Positions 15,237-22,897 are shown, counted from the stretch's first letter. The stretch is 27,567 nucleotides of DNA from Christensenella sp. UBA4263 (GCA_002395225.1 DGWH01000105.1:1-27567); one strand, 5' to 3'. A program made the numbers and translations. Notes: generated from the letters alone by a model not told the origin.

Positions 15237-15537
15237 ATGAAAAATGTACCTGTCAGCTGCCTCATTGAAGAGGACATAAAAAAACGATGCTGAGGCTATT
15301 CTTCAGCGACTCGGTGTCCCAGTCTCAGCAGCCATCGGTTCCCTCTACCGTCAGATAATTGCCCGGAATGGTTTTCCATTCCCCCTGGTCCTTCCCCGAC
15401 AGGATAATCCTGAACCTGATCTGTCTGATCCGGAGCTTAATGCCAGACTGGAGCGTGGTTATCAGCAGGCCATGCGCCATGAGGGACGTTTGCTGGATGA
15501 TGTATTTGATGATCTTGAAAGAAAATATGCACGATGA
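15237..15537 (+). pseudogene. Frameshifted RelB/DinJ-type antitoxin
   Basis: The ATG frame reads MKNVPVSCLIEEDIKKRC and then stops. One base further on, the +1 frame reads DAEAILQRLGVPVSAAIGSL and continues through YRQIIARNGFPFPLVLP to a stop at 15535-15537. Joined, this is a complete RelB/DinJ antitoxin of about 99 residues: ribbon-helix-helix start, LG(V/L)P(V/M)S.AI core and G.PFPL motif. The break falls at a run of seven A residues (15278-15284). Removing one A restores the frame as IKNDAEAIL. It may be a true pseudogene, a sequencing error, or a gene rescued by slippage on the A run. The stop overlaps the ATG of the toxin remnant, the usual arrangement in such operons. Confidence 0.72.
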
Positions 15538-15654
15538 ACGAAAGACGAGGTCATCATTACTCCAGAGGCTGAGAATGACCTTGAACAGCTCTTTGCTTAT
15601 GCTGCATCGAGCTCAAGGTTTCGGATGAGGTGGACAGCTTCCGGAACAACCTGA
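15534..15654 (+). pseudogene. N-terminal remnant of a RelE/ParE-type toxin
   Basis: The ATG at 15534 overlaps the antitoxin stop and encodes MNER. After one extra base (15546) the frame reads EVIITPEAENDLEQLFAYAA, the conserved N-terminal strand and first helix of RelE/ParE toxins. Similarity then ends, and a stop occurs at 15652-15654. The catalytic C-terminal half is missing. Downstream, another frame (ELKVSDEVDSFRNNLNDMQV, ending at TAA near 15733) looks coding-like but I do not recognise it. Both partners being broken argues that the locus is dead or that the region has several small indels. Confidence 0.6.
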
Positions 15655-15812
15655 ATGATATGCAGGTCAGCGGCGTATACCAGATGGTCGGTCTCCTGCA
15701 GGTATGGGGAATCTGTGCAGAGGGCAGGTAAGCCGGAAAAGGCCTGCGGGAAGAGAAAATCCGGCATATGGGCCGGACAGAGGGAATCCAACACCAACGA
15801 GGGGGAAATGAA
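15655..15812. other. Unassigned stretch before the diguanylate cyclase
   Basis: One plus-strand frame is open and coding-like up to about 15733 (SGVYQMVGLLQVWGICAEGR), but it has no start and no family I can name. No clear promoter for the following gene is visible; GAGGGGG at 15799-15805 is its ribosome site. Confidence 0.3.
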
Positions 15813-17687
15813 ATGACGGAAGGTCGGCGAATCATAGCGGTATGTGCGGCGTGGGTAGATGAGGAAAACCTGAATCTGTTTCTGTCGCATCTCATTCCGC
15901 ATGCCAGAGAAAACGGTTTTCTCCCGCTATGTATCACCTTTGACCGCAATACAGTTCTGGCACGCGGAGAGGATGGACTGCGGGAATGCCGGATGCTTTT
16001 TGAACTGGAGAACTTGTCAGGCATTATCCTGTTCGGTGAGATGATTCACGCAGAGGAAATCAACCGTTATCTGATCAACATGGGAATTGAAAAACAGATT
16101 CCCGTTTTCATGATGGAACGGACCTATGAGGGCTGCATCAACATCCGGTATGAGTTCCGAAGCGGTTTTGAACAGCTGGTGCGGCATGTGGTCGATGAGC
16201 ACGGCTGCCGGGATGTGGTGATGGTGGCCGGATTCAAGGGAAACCCGTATTCCGAGGAACGGATTGAGGTCTGCCGCGCCGTTCTTGAGGAGGCCGGCTC
16301 CGCACTGCCGGATGAGAAAATCATTTACGGGGATTTCTGGGATTCGGCCACCCGGCGCGCACTCAAAAAGTACTTTGCAGGCGGCGGAAAAATGCCGGAG
16401 GCCTTTGTCTGTGCGAATGATGCCATGGCCCTCTGTGTCTGCAATTTTCTCGGGACGATGGGCATCAGTGTACCGGATACGGTTCGGGTAACCGGATTTG
16501 ACGGCATTCTGATGGGGGAGCGGCATCTTCCGGGAATTACGACCGGTGTTCCGGATTTTGATTCTGTGCTTGAACGCGTCATGGACTGCGTGAAACACTG
16601 GAATCCGCAAAATTCCGGCCGGACCGAGATGTGGCCTCTTTCCTATGAAATGAAGGTCCGGCAGTCCTGCGGATGCCATGAGGTAGAGGACAGCCATGCC
16701 ATTGAACGGATTCTGAGCGACATCCAGAATGAGAACCAGGACTTCAGCAGGAATATCAAAAACATGGGCGCATTTGTCCGCTCAACGCTGAATACCAATT
16801 CGGTGGATGATCTGATTCGCCTGATACCGGAAGCGGTCGGGCCCTGGCCGGATTCCTATTACTGCATCTGTGTGCTGGATGAATCAGACCGGATGATGGC
16901 CCGGACGATTCTGCATGGGGAAAATGGTCAGTATACCTCCGGTGAGCGCTTTGCCTGGCGCGGCAAACCGATACCGGATTTTGACCGGGTGATCCGCAAT
17001 GAGGAGATTGTCATCGTGATGGCACATCTGCTTCAGACCATGGATGAGACCATGGGGTATATCATCTGCGGCTCAAGAAAGTGGAATCTGCGCGAGGAAC
17101 AGCGTTTTGAGGAACATACGATCTTCATGTCCTCTGTGCTGCGGGCGGTACTGAGCAACGGGCGTCTCCGCCAGGCTAATGAGGCGGTTCAGTTTATGGC
17201 GGACCATGATTTTCTCACGGGCCTGTATAACCGGCGCGGCTTCCTGCAGGAACTGAACAAAAGACTTGAAAATCCGGCAGTCAGGGAAAAGAACCTGGTC
17301 CTTTTCTCGGTAGACCTGGATGGACTGAAGCGGATCAATGATGCCTATGGACACGCCGAGGGCGACGCAGCCATTCAGAGCATCGGCAAGGCGCTGGAAC
17401 AGGAAGCAACGCGCATGGACAACGGTCTGTGTGCCCGGTACGGCGGAGATGAGTTCGCCATGGCCGGATTTTTTACCGGGCTGTCCGAGAATGTGGAAGC
17501 GGTTCGGGAGCGGGTTGAAAACTATGCCAGGCAATACGCCGGTGAAAAACCATACAGGATTTCAGCCAGCATAGGCGGGTGCATCAGCCGAAAAGCAGAA
17601 TGCCATCCGCCGCTTGAACAGATGCTGGAGGAGGCAGACCGGGCGCTTTACCGGGACAAGACGGAGCGCCGGACCGCCCGAGAATAA
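15813..17687 (+). CDS. Diguanylate cyclase with LacI-type ligand-binding sensor domain
   Basis: This 624-residue soluble protein would make cyclic di-GMP from two GTP in response to a small ligand. Residues 1 to about 285 resemble the periplasmic-binding-protein domain of LacI/GalR regulators (RHVVDEHGCRDVVMVAGFKG, EAFVCANDAMALCVCNFLGT, VRVTGFDGILMGERHLPGIT). There is no DNA-binding helix-turn-helix, signal peptide or membrane segment. About 300-455 is a linker or GAF-like region. The GGDEF domain spans about 460-615, with DHDFLTGLYNRRGF, the metal-site aspartate in FSVDLDGLKRIND, and an intact YGGDEF starting near 543. The inhibitory RxxD site expected nine residues upstream reads MDNG, so product inhibition is probably absent. 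The start at 15813 follows GAGGGGG with seven-base spacing; the frame's first ATG at 15768 lacks one. Confidence 0.9.
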   Translation: MTEGRRIIAVCAAWVDEENLNLFLSHLIPHARENGFLPLCITFDRNTVLARGEDGLRECRMLFELENLSGIILFGEMIHAEEINRYLINMGIEKQIPVFMMERTYEGCINIRYEFRSGFEQLVRHVVDEHGCRDVVMVAGFKGNPYSEERIEVCRAVLEEAGSALPDEKIIYGDFWDSATRRALKKYFAGGGKMPEAFVCANDAMALCVCNFLGTMGISVPDTVRVTGFDGILMGERHLPGITTGVPDFDSVLERVMDCVKHWNPQNSGRTEMWPLSYEMKVRQSCGCHEVEDSHAIERILSDIQNENQDFSRNIKNMGAFVRSTLNTNSVDDLIRLIPEAVGPWPDSYYCICVLDESDRMMARTILHGENGQYTSGERFAWRGKPIPDFDRVIRNEEIVIVMAHLLQTMDETMGYIICGSRKWNLREEQRFEEHTIFMSSVLRAVLSNGRLRQANEAVQFMADHDFLTGLYNRRGFLQELNKRLENPAVREKNLVLFSVDLDGLKRINDAYGHAEGDAAIQSIGKALEQEATRMDNGLCARYGGDEFAMAGFFTGLSENVEAVRERVENYARQYAGEKPYRISASIGGCISRKAECHPPLEQMLEEADRALYRDKTERRTARE

Positions 17688-17700
17688 TGACTTGCATAAA

Positions 17701-17732
17701 ACAGGCCGTTCATCATCAGATGAACGGCCTGT
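17701..17732. terminator. Terminator between diguanylate cyclase and argD
   Basis: Fourteen paired bases (ACAGGCCGTTCATC with GATGAACGGCCTGT) close an ATCA tetraloop. On the minus strand it is followed by TTTTATGC, so it is a better terminator for the arginine operon than for the plus-strand gene, where no U-tract follows. Confidence 0.8.
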
Positions 17733-17747
17733 CATTGCAGACGGGGA

Positions 17748-18899
17748 TTATCCGGCGATGCATTCTTTGAGAATGTCAACCGCCTCTTTGAGGATGTCCA
17801 TGGGAATATTCAGAGCGGGAAGGAGACGCACCCGGTCTTTGGCGGTCAGGCAGAGAACACCCTTTGAGAGGGCCTCCCGGACAACGTCACCGGCGTTCCG
17901 GCGGCACTTGATGCCGATCATGAGTCCCATTCCGCTGACACTTTCGACGCCAGGGGCATCCATGAAGGAGTCCATCAGGTACTGCCCTTTTTCCCGGACA
18001 GAGGCCAGGAGGGAATCGTCGATTCGCGAGAGAACGGAGAGGGCGGCGGCACAGGAAACCGGATTTCCGCCGAATGTGGATCCGTGATCCCCGAACCCGA
18101 GGGTTCCGGACACCTTTTCTGACAGAAGGGTGGCGCCCAAAGGCAGGCCGCCGGCCAGACCTTTTGCGGTGGAGACCACGTCCGGATGAATGCCGTAGTT
18201 CATATAGGCATACAGGGCACCGGTCCGGCCGTTGCCGGTCTGAACCTCGTCGACCATCAGCAGAATGTCGTGGGCAGCTGCGTAATCCGCAATCCGGCGA
18301 ACCGTGTCCTGAGGCAGGGGAATGACGCCGCCCTCCCCCTGAATGCATTCGATGAGAATGGCAGCAACCCTGTCGGGGTCCGGTAGCTCGGTAAAGTCCG
18401 GGTCCACGGAAAGGAAGCCGGGGGTCAGCGGGGTAAAGAGTTCATGATAGTGATCCTGACCGGTAGCCGCCAGGGTGGTCAGGGTTCTCCCGTGAAAGCT
18501 GTTTTTCAGCGTGACAATGGTGGAGCACTCCGGCCCTTTATGTTCTGCCTGATATTTTCTGGCGACCTTGATGGCACATTCATTGGCCTCTGCGCCGGAG
18601 TTGGAGAAAAAGACCTTGCTCATGCCGGTCCGGGTGCACAGCATCTCGGCCAGATCCACGCAGGGCCCGGTATAGTAGAGGTTGGACATGTGCTGAACGA
18701 GACCAATCTGTCTGGTCACGGCCTCTTGCCAGAGCGGGTCTGCGATGCCGAACGCCGTGACGCCGATGCCGGATCCCAGATCAATGTACCGTTTCCCGGC
18801 GGTATCATATACGACGGAGCCGCTTCCGCTTGCGATTTCCACCGGAAACCGGTTGTAGGTTCCGGCAACATACTTTTTGTCTCTCTCCGTGATGCTCAT
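17748..18899 (-). CDS. argD: Acetylornithine aminotransferase
   Basis: This PLP enzyme transfers an amino group from glutamate to N-acetylglutamate semialdehyde, giving N-acetylornithine, in the cytoplasm. The 383 residues match the class-III aminotransferase family: YIDLGSGIGVTAFG, the phosphate-binding FFSNSGAEANECAIK near residue 97, FHGRT at 135-139, DEVQTGNGRTG with PLP-contacting D217, and the Schiff-base lysine K246 in VVSTAKGLAGGLPLGA. The ATG overlaps the argB stop by four bases. It is the last gene of argC-argJ-argB-argD. Related ornithine or 4-aminobutyrate transaminases share the fold; the operon settles the assignment. Confidence 0.95.
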   Translation of the reverse strand: MSITERDKKYVAGTYNRFPVEIASGSGSVVYDTAGKRYIDLGSGIGVTAFGIADPLWQEAVTRQIGLVQHMSNLYYTGPCVDLAEMLCTRTGMSKVFFSNSGAEANECAIKVARKYQAEHKGPECSTIVTLKNSFHGRTLTTLAATGQDHYHELFTPLTPGFLSVDPDFTELPDPDRVAAILIECIQGEGGVIPLPQDTVRRIADYAAAHDILLMVDEVQTGNGRTGALYAYMNYGIHPDVVSTAKGLAGGLPLGATLLSEKVSGTLGFGDHGSTFGGNPVSCAAALSVLSRIDDSLLASVREKGQYLMDSFMDAPGVESVSGMGLMIGIKCRRNAGDVVREALSKGVLCLTAKDRVRLLPALNIPMDILKEAVDILKECIAG

Positions 18900-19765
18900 T
18901 GTGCACCTCCCATAACCATTGTACCGGCACCTTCATTGGTCAGCAGTTCCATGAGAATGGAGTGGGGAATCCGGCCGTCCATGATGACCACATTCCGGAC
19001 GCCGGCGCGAATGGCCTCCTGGCAGCATTCCACTTTGGGAATCATGCCGCCGGTGATGATGCCTTCCTGCTTGAGGGTTTCAATTTCCTGCGGCGTGACA
19101 CGGGGAATCAGGGAATCCGGGTCCTCCCGGTTACGCAGAATGCCCGCGATATCCGTCATGAGAATCATGCGTTCCGCCCGGAGCGCGCCGGCGATGTGTG
19201 CCGCGGCGGTGTCTCCGTTGATGTTGTAGATGTTCCCGCTTTCGTCGCAGCCCAGGGTGGAGATGACGGGAATGTAACCGCGTTCAAGCAGATCAATGAC
19301 CGGCCGGATGTTGATTTTCGTCACTTTGCCCACATAGCCGAGGCGGGGATCCTTGGGCTCCGCTTCGATCAGCCGTCCGTCCATGCCGCTCAGCCCGATG
19401 GCCTGTCCGCCGTACCGCTCAAGGAGAGAAACCAGTGTCTTGTTGACCTTGCCGGCCAGAATCATCTGGACGATGTCAATCGTCTCCTGATCTGTCACCC
19501 GGAGACCGTCGATGAATTCCGGCTTTTTGCCAAGCCGGTTCATCATCTCGCTGATCTCCGGTCCGCCGCCGTGAACAAGCACCACATGGACGCCGATCAG
19601 GTGGAGCAGCACGATATCCTCCATCACCTGCTGCTTGAGTTCACTGTTGACCATGGCGTTTCCGCCATATTTGACCACAACGGTTTTTCCGTTGTACTGG
19701 CGGATGTACGGGAGCGCCTGGGTGAGGATCTCTGCCCGTTCCGCGTTTGAAAAAAGCTTTGTCAT
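18896..19765 (-). CDS. argB: Acetylglutamate kinase
   Basis: This enzyme phosphorylates N-acetylglutamate, the committed step of arginine synthesis. The 289 residues show the amino-acid-kinase fold: VVVKYGGNAM near residue 29, VLVHGGGPEI near 62, GLRVTDQETIDIVQMILAGKVNK, and NINGDTAAAHIAGAL. The N-terminal helix before the kinase core (AEILTQALPYIRQYNGKT) is the extension found in hexameric, arginine-inhibited forms, which fits the argJ-type cyclic pathway where this step is the feedback point. Inhibition is inferred from family knowledge. It starts nine bases after argJ ends, with GAGG just upstream of the ATG. Confidence 0.96.
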   Translation of the reverse strand: MTKLFSNAERAEILTQALPYIRQYNGKTVVVKYGGNAMVNSELKQQVMEDIVLLHLIGVHVVLVHGGGPEISEMMNRLGKKPEFIDGLRVTDQETIDIVQMILAGKVNKTLVSLLERYGGQAIGLSGMDGRLIEAEPKDPRLGYVGKVTKINIRPVIDLLERGYIPVISTLGCDESGNIYNINGDTAAAHIAGALRAERMILMTDIAGILRNREDPDSLIPRVTPQEIETLKQEGIITGGMIPKVECCQEAIRAGVRNVVIMDGRIPHSILMELLTNEGAGTMVMGGAQ

Positions 19766-19774
19766 GGTGGTTCC

Positions 19775-20992
19775 TCAGGTCCTGTAATCGCCGTTGATGC
19801 GGACGTAGTCATAGGTGAGATCGCAGCCCCAGGCGCAGCTTTCGGCTGTGCCGTCATTCAGGTCTACGAGAATTTCAATGTCGTGCTCAAGCAGAACGGC
19901 CTTGGCCTTTTCCTCTGAAAAGTCCACGCCGCTGCCGCCCTGACAGACCAGGATTTCCCCTGCCGGACTTTTGAAACGGACGTCAATGCGGCTGATGTCC
20001 ACATCGGCTCCGCTGTATCCGATGGCGCAGAGGACGCGGCCCCAATTGGCATCCGCGCCAAACATGGCGGCCTTGAGCAGGGAGGAGGTAATCACGGATT
20101 TGGCCACGGTTCTGGCGGTGGCCAGATCCCGGGCGTGGCTGACTTTGCATTCAAGCAGCTTGGTCGCTCCCTCGCCGTCTCCCGCAATCATCCGGCACAG
20201 GGCGACGGTGACCGTTCCCAGTGCTTCCATAAAGGTTTTGAAATCCGCATCCTCGGTGACGATTTCCGGATTGCCGGCCAGGCCGTTGGCCATGAGGACC
20301 AGCATGTCGTTGGTCGAGGTATCGCCATCCACGCTGACCATGTTGAACGTGCCGGCAATATCTTCCCGGATGGCTTTTTGCAGCAGTTCCGGGGAGATGG
20401 CCACATCACTGGTCAGGAACACCAGCATGGTGGCCATGTTCGGATGAATCATGCCGCTGCCCTTGGCAATGCCGCCGATATGGCAGGTTTTCCCGCCAAG
20501 TTCAAAGGAGACGGCAACCTCTTTTTTGACGGTGTCCGTGGTCATGATGCCCTCGGCAGCGGCATCACAGCCATCCGCAGACAGGCCGGCGACCAGGGGG
20601 GCGATGCCGGCGGCGATGGGCTCAAGGTTGAGCGGCTGGCCGATGACCCCGGTGGAGGCAATGACCACATCCTCGGCGGCAACCGGCAGAGCGTTGGCCA
20701 GCATCGCGCACATCTTCTCGGCGACCTCCACGCCGTTGGCGTTGCAGGTATTGGCATTGCCGCTGTTGCACAGAATGGCCTGAGCCTGTCCGTTGGCCAG
20801 ATGGGAACGGGTGACCAGGAGCGGTGCGCCTTTGACGAGATTGGTGGTATAGACGGCGGCCGCGTTGGCCTTTACCTCACTGACAATCAGTGCAAGGTCT
20901 TTTTTGCTCTGGCTCCTCCGGATTCCGCAGTGGACGCCGGAAGCGGTGTAACCTTTTGAGGCGCAAACGCCGCCTTCGATAAACTTAATCAT
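19775..20992 (-). CDS. argJ: Glutamate N-acetyltransferase / amino-acid acetyltransferase
   Basis: ArgJ moves the acetyl group from N-acetylornithine to glutamate, making ornithine and recycling the acetyl group. The 405 residues match the family length. The self-cleavage site is visible as HPNMA-TMLVF, with nucleophile T188 becoming the N-terminus of the beta chain. The preceding GGIAKGSGMI and the early NAAAVYTTNLVKGAP and CNSGNANTC blocks are also characteristic, as is the C-terminal YDYVRINGDYRT. An ideal AAGGAG six bases before ATG 20992 fixes the start. Whether it is mono- or bifunctional cannot be told from sequence; no argA-like gene is in the window. Confidence 0.96.
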   Translation of the reverse strand: MIKFIEGGVCASKGYTASGVHCGIRRSQSKKDLALIVSEVKANAAAVYTTNLVKGAPLLVTRSHLANGQAQAILCNSGNANTCNANGVEVAEKMCAMLANALPVAAEDVVIASTGVIGQPLNLEPIAAGIAPLVAGLSADGCDAAAEGIMTTDTVKKEVAVSFELGGKTCHIGGIAKGSGMIHPNMATMLVFLTSDVAISPELLQKAIREDIAGTFNMVSVDGDTSTNDMLVLMANGLAGNPEIVTEDADFKTFMEALGTVTVALCRMIAGDGEGATKLLECKVSHARDLATARTVAKSVITSSLLKAAMFGADANWGRVLCAIGYSGADVDISRIDVRFKSPAGEILVCQGGSGVDFSEEKAKAVLLEHDIEILVDLNDGTAESCAWGCDLTYDYVRINGDYRT

Positions 20993-21077
20993 GGTATCTC
21001 CTTCTACCGGTCTACCCGGTATTCCTGTCAGGCAGTTGTCCGAATCGAAAAATGTGCCGGTTCGGATGGGGGAAAAC

Positions 21078-22001
21078 TCAGAGAATCAGGCCGGTGGTTT
21101 CCGGAACGCCCATGAGAATGTTCATGTTCTGCAGGGCGGCGCCGGAGGCCCCTTTTCCGAGATTGTCAAAGCGTGCGGTGAGCACGATGCGCTCCTCGCC
21201 GCCCGTGACGGTGATCTGCAGATCATCCCGTCCGGAGAAGGCGGCGGCAGAGAGAAAGCCGGATTCATCCGCATTGGCATCGGCGTGGATAATGGGACCC
21301 GGATAGAATGACCGGTACAGGTCCAGCAAGTCGCCGGCCGGTCCTTTCAGCTGGGAGGCGTGCAGACCGATGACAACCTCCATTCCGGAATAGAAATCGC
21401 CGACCACCGGGAAAAACAGCGGTGCCTGTTTGAGGCCGCAGACACGGACGATTTCCGGCAGATGCTTGTGGTTCTGGGAAATCCCGTACATTCTGGGTGC
21501 ATCCAGCAGCGGCGAACGCGTTTCCGAGTCGTATTCCGCGATCATCTTTTTTCCGCCGCCGGAATAGCCGGTCAGGGAAAAGCAGCTGAGGGGCGTATCC
21601 GGCTCCAGCAGGCCGCTGTGGATCAGCGGATACAGCAGGGCAATCACGCCGCTGGCGTGACACCCCGGATTGGCCACGCGCCGGCTCCCGGCGATTCTGT
21701 CCCGCTGTCCGGTCAGCTCCGGAAAGCCATACGTCCATCCCTCTGCCGTCCGGTGGGCGGTGGAGGTATCAATGACGGCCGTGGCCGGATTGTCAATCAG
21801 GGCGGCGGATTCGATGGCGGCGGCATCCGGAAGACAGAGAAAGACGATGTCCGCGCGGTTCATGATCTCTTTGCGGGCGTCCGGGTCCTTTCGCTTGTCC
21901 TCAGGGAGGGTCAACAGTTCGATATCGCGACGTTCATGGAGGCGGGAGGCCAGCCTGAGGCCGGTGGTGCCCGCACTGCCGTCGATAAATACTCGGGTCA
22001 T
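21078..22001 (-). CDS. argC: N-acetyl-gamma-glutamyl-phosphate reductase, short type
   Basis: This NADPH-dependent enzyme reduces N-acetylglutamyl phosphate to the semialdehyde. At 307 residues it is the short type 2 form, not the roughly 345-residue type 1 form. The nucleotide-binding start VFIDGSAGTTGLRLASRL, the catalytic cysteine C114 in VANPGCHASG, the SLTGYSGGGKKMI loop and the NHKHLPEI histidine block are all present. It is the first gene of the arginine operon, preceded by a SigA promoter and a paired ARG-box-like operator. The 76-85 base gap to argJ is the widest in the operon. Confidence 0.94.
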   Translation of the reverse strand: MTRVFIDGSAGTTGLRLASRLHERRDIELLTLPEDKRKDPDARKEIMNRADIVFLCLPDAAAIESAALIDNPATAVIDTSTAHRTAEGWTYGFPELTGQRDRIAGSRRVANPGCHASGVIALLYPLIHSGLLEPDTPLSCFSLTGYSGGGKKMIAEYDSETRSPLLDAPRMYGISQNHKHLPEIVRVCGLKQAPLFFPVVGDFYSGMEVVIGLHASQLKGPAGDLLDLYRSFYPGPIIHADANADESGFLSAAAFSGRDDLQITVTGGEERIVLTARFDNLGKGASGAALQNMNILMGVPETTGLIL

Positions 22002-22034
22002 GGGATTTCCTTTCCTTCAGATGTCTTTCGCCTT

Positions 22035-22062
22035 ATTATACGAAAAAAGTTCGTCTTGTCAA
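22035..22062 (-). promoter_or_regulatory. SigA promoter of the arginine operon
   Basis: On the minus strand TTGACA (22057-22062) and TATAAT (22035-22040) are 16 bases apart. This is essentially consensus, about 35 bases before argC. The paired operator lies directly upstream of the -35. Confidence 0.88.
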
Positions 22063-22067
22063 CGCCC

Positions 22068-22109
22068 AAAATGCAATTTTATACAGAATCTTGCATAAAA
22101 TTGCATTTT
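22068..22109 (-). promoter_or_regulatory. Paired ARG-box-like ArgR operator
   Basis: Two 15-base arms, AAAATGCAATTTTAT and ATAAAATTGCATTTT, are perfect reverse complements around a 12-base spacer. Each side holds a 14-base ARG-box-like element (TGCAATTTTATACA at 22072-22085 and TGCATAAAATTGCA at 22092-22105). Their centres are 20 bases apart, close to the two-helical-turn spacing of ArgR box pairs. Control by an ArgR/AhrC protein is inferred; no argR gene is in the window. Confidence 0.7.
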
Positions 22110-22205
22110 TGGCCTTTCAGGGAACAGTGCCGGGACATGTGATCCGGACAGAAACGGCCGCCGCGGCCAGCATTGTCCGGAAAAGGAGGCAAAAGCCGGA
22201 GGAAT

Positions 22206-22233
22206 AAAAAAAAGCAGCAGCCGAAGCTGCTGC
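22206..22233 (-). terminator. Intrinsic terminator of hsp20
   Basis: On the minus strand a perfect eight-base-pair stem GCAGCAGC/GCTGCTGC with a four-base loop is followed by eight T residues. It lies 20 bases after the hsp20 stop. Confidence 0.93.
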
Positions 22234-22252
22234 AAAAGGTTATGGGGAATGT

Positions 22253-22705
22253 TTACTCAATCATGATCTGCTTCTTCTGAGGAAGCGCCGGCTCTTTCTT
22301 GGGAACGATCAGGCTGAGAACACCGTTTTCGTATTTGGCCTTAATGTCCTCCTCCGTCAGGGTGTTGCCCACATAGAAGCTGCGCTGCATGGAACCGGCA
22401 TAGCGCTCCTGGCGCAGCACCTTTCCGTTGCTCTCCTGATCCTTTGAAAGCGTCTTCTCGGCGGAAATGGTCAGATAACCGCTGGTCAGATCCAGATGAA
22501 TGTCCTCTTTCTTAAATCCCGGCAGATCGATATCGACCTGATATCCGTCATCGGTTTCCTTGACATCCGTCTTCATCATTCTTCCTGCATTCTTGCCGTA
22601 CAGCGCATGCTCGGGACGGCTGAACGTACGGGCGAAATCACGGTCAAAATCATCAAACATGTCCATCAGATTCTCACCAAACAGTGAAGGAAGATACGTA
22701 CTCAT
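22253..22705 (-). CDS. Small heat-shock protein, Hsp20 family
   Basis: This 150-residue cytoplasmic chaperone of the alpha-crystallin family holds unfolding proteins until they can be refolded. The N-terminal arm (MSTYLPSLFGENLMDMFDDF) is followed by the alpha-crystallin domain of about residues 45-140, with VDIDLPGFKKEDIHLDLTSGYLTISAEK and the ENGVLSLIVPKKE strand. The I-x-I tail motif is present as IMIE at the C-terminus. Three in-frame ATGs exist. The one at 22720 is part of the ribosome site itself, and 22705 has the best spacing (eight bases) from GGAGG at 22714-22718; 22708 is also possible. The promoter overlaps a CtsR operator, so heat induction is expected. Confidence 0.95.
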   Translation of the reverse strand: MSTYLPSLFGENLMDMFDDFDRDFARTFSRPEHALYGKNAGRMMKTDVKETDDGYQVDIDLPGFKKEDIHLDLTSGYLTISAEKTLSKDQESNGKVLRQERYAGSMQRSFYVGNTLTEEDIKAKYENGVLSLIVPKKEPALPQKKQIMIE

Positions 22706-22867
22706 CATGAAAACCTCCATTCATACGGCCTTATGGCCAAACCTCGCGGCCGTCTGCCGGCTCTCGGACAAGTCCGGCGCACTGGTCAAGCGTCCGCGAC
22801 TATAAACAATTTGTTGCGTCATCCGGTCGGTCCGGTCTTATTCCTTTCCTTCCCTGATGACGAGCGT

Positions 22868-22896
22868 AGTATACCTCAATGGTCAAAGAAAGTCAA
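22868..22896 (-). promoter_or_regulatory. SigA promoter of hsp20
   Basis: On the minus strand TTGACT (22891-22896) and TATACT (22868-22873) are exactly 17 bases apart. Transcription starts near 22861, leaving a GC-rich leader of about 155 bases with short inverted repeats before the start codon. The -35 is part of the CtsR operator. Confidence 0.85.
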
Positions 22897-22897
22897 A
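22881..22897 (+). promoter_or_regulatory. CtsR operator over the hsp20 promoter
   Basis: The sequence GGTCAAA-GAA-AGTCAAA fits the CtsR heptad repeat, (A/G)GTCAAA-NAN-(A/G)GTCAAA, at every position. It covers the -35 and part of the spacer of the hsp20 promoter, so bound CtsR would block polymerase. The further bases up to 23045 contain pyrimidine-rich DNA and no clear promoter for the glycosylase gene. Confidence 0.88.

Noticed and set aside
15278..15285. The A7 run as a programmed -1 ribosomal frameshift site
   Set aside because: A -1 shift leads into a frame with no antitoxin similarity; the conserved half is in the +1 frame. A base insertion or transcript slippage explains it better.
18899..20959. 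Long plus-strand frames opposite argB and argJ
   Set aside because: The minus-strand arginine genes are unmistakable; the antisense frames lack ribosome sites and motifs.
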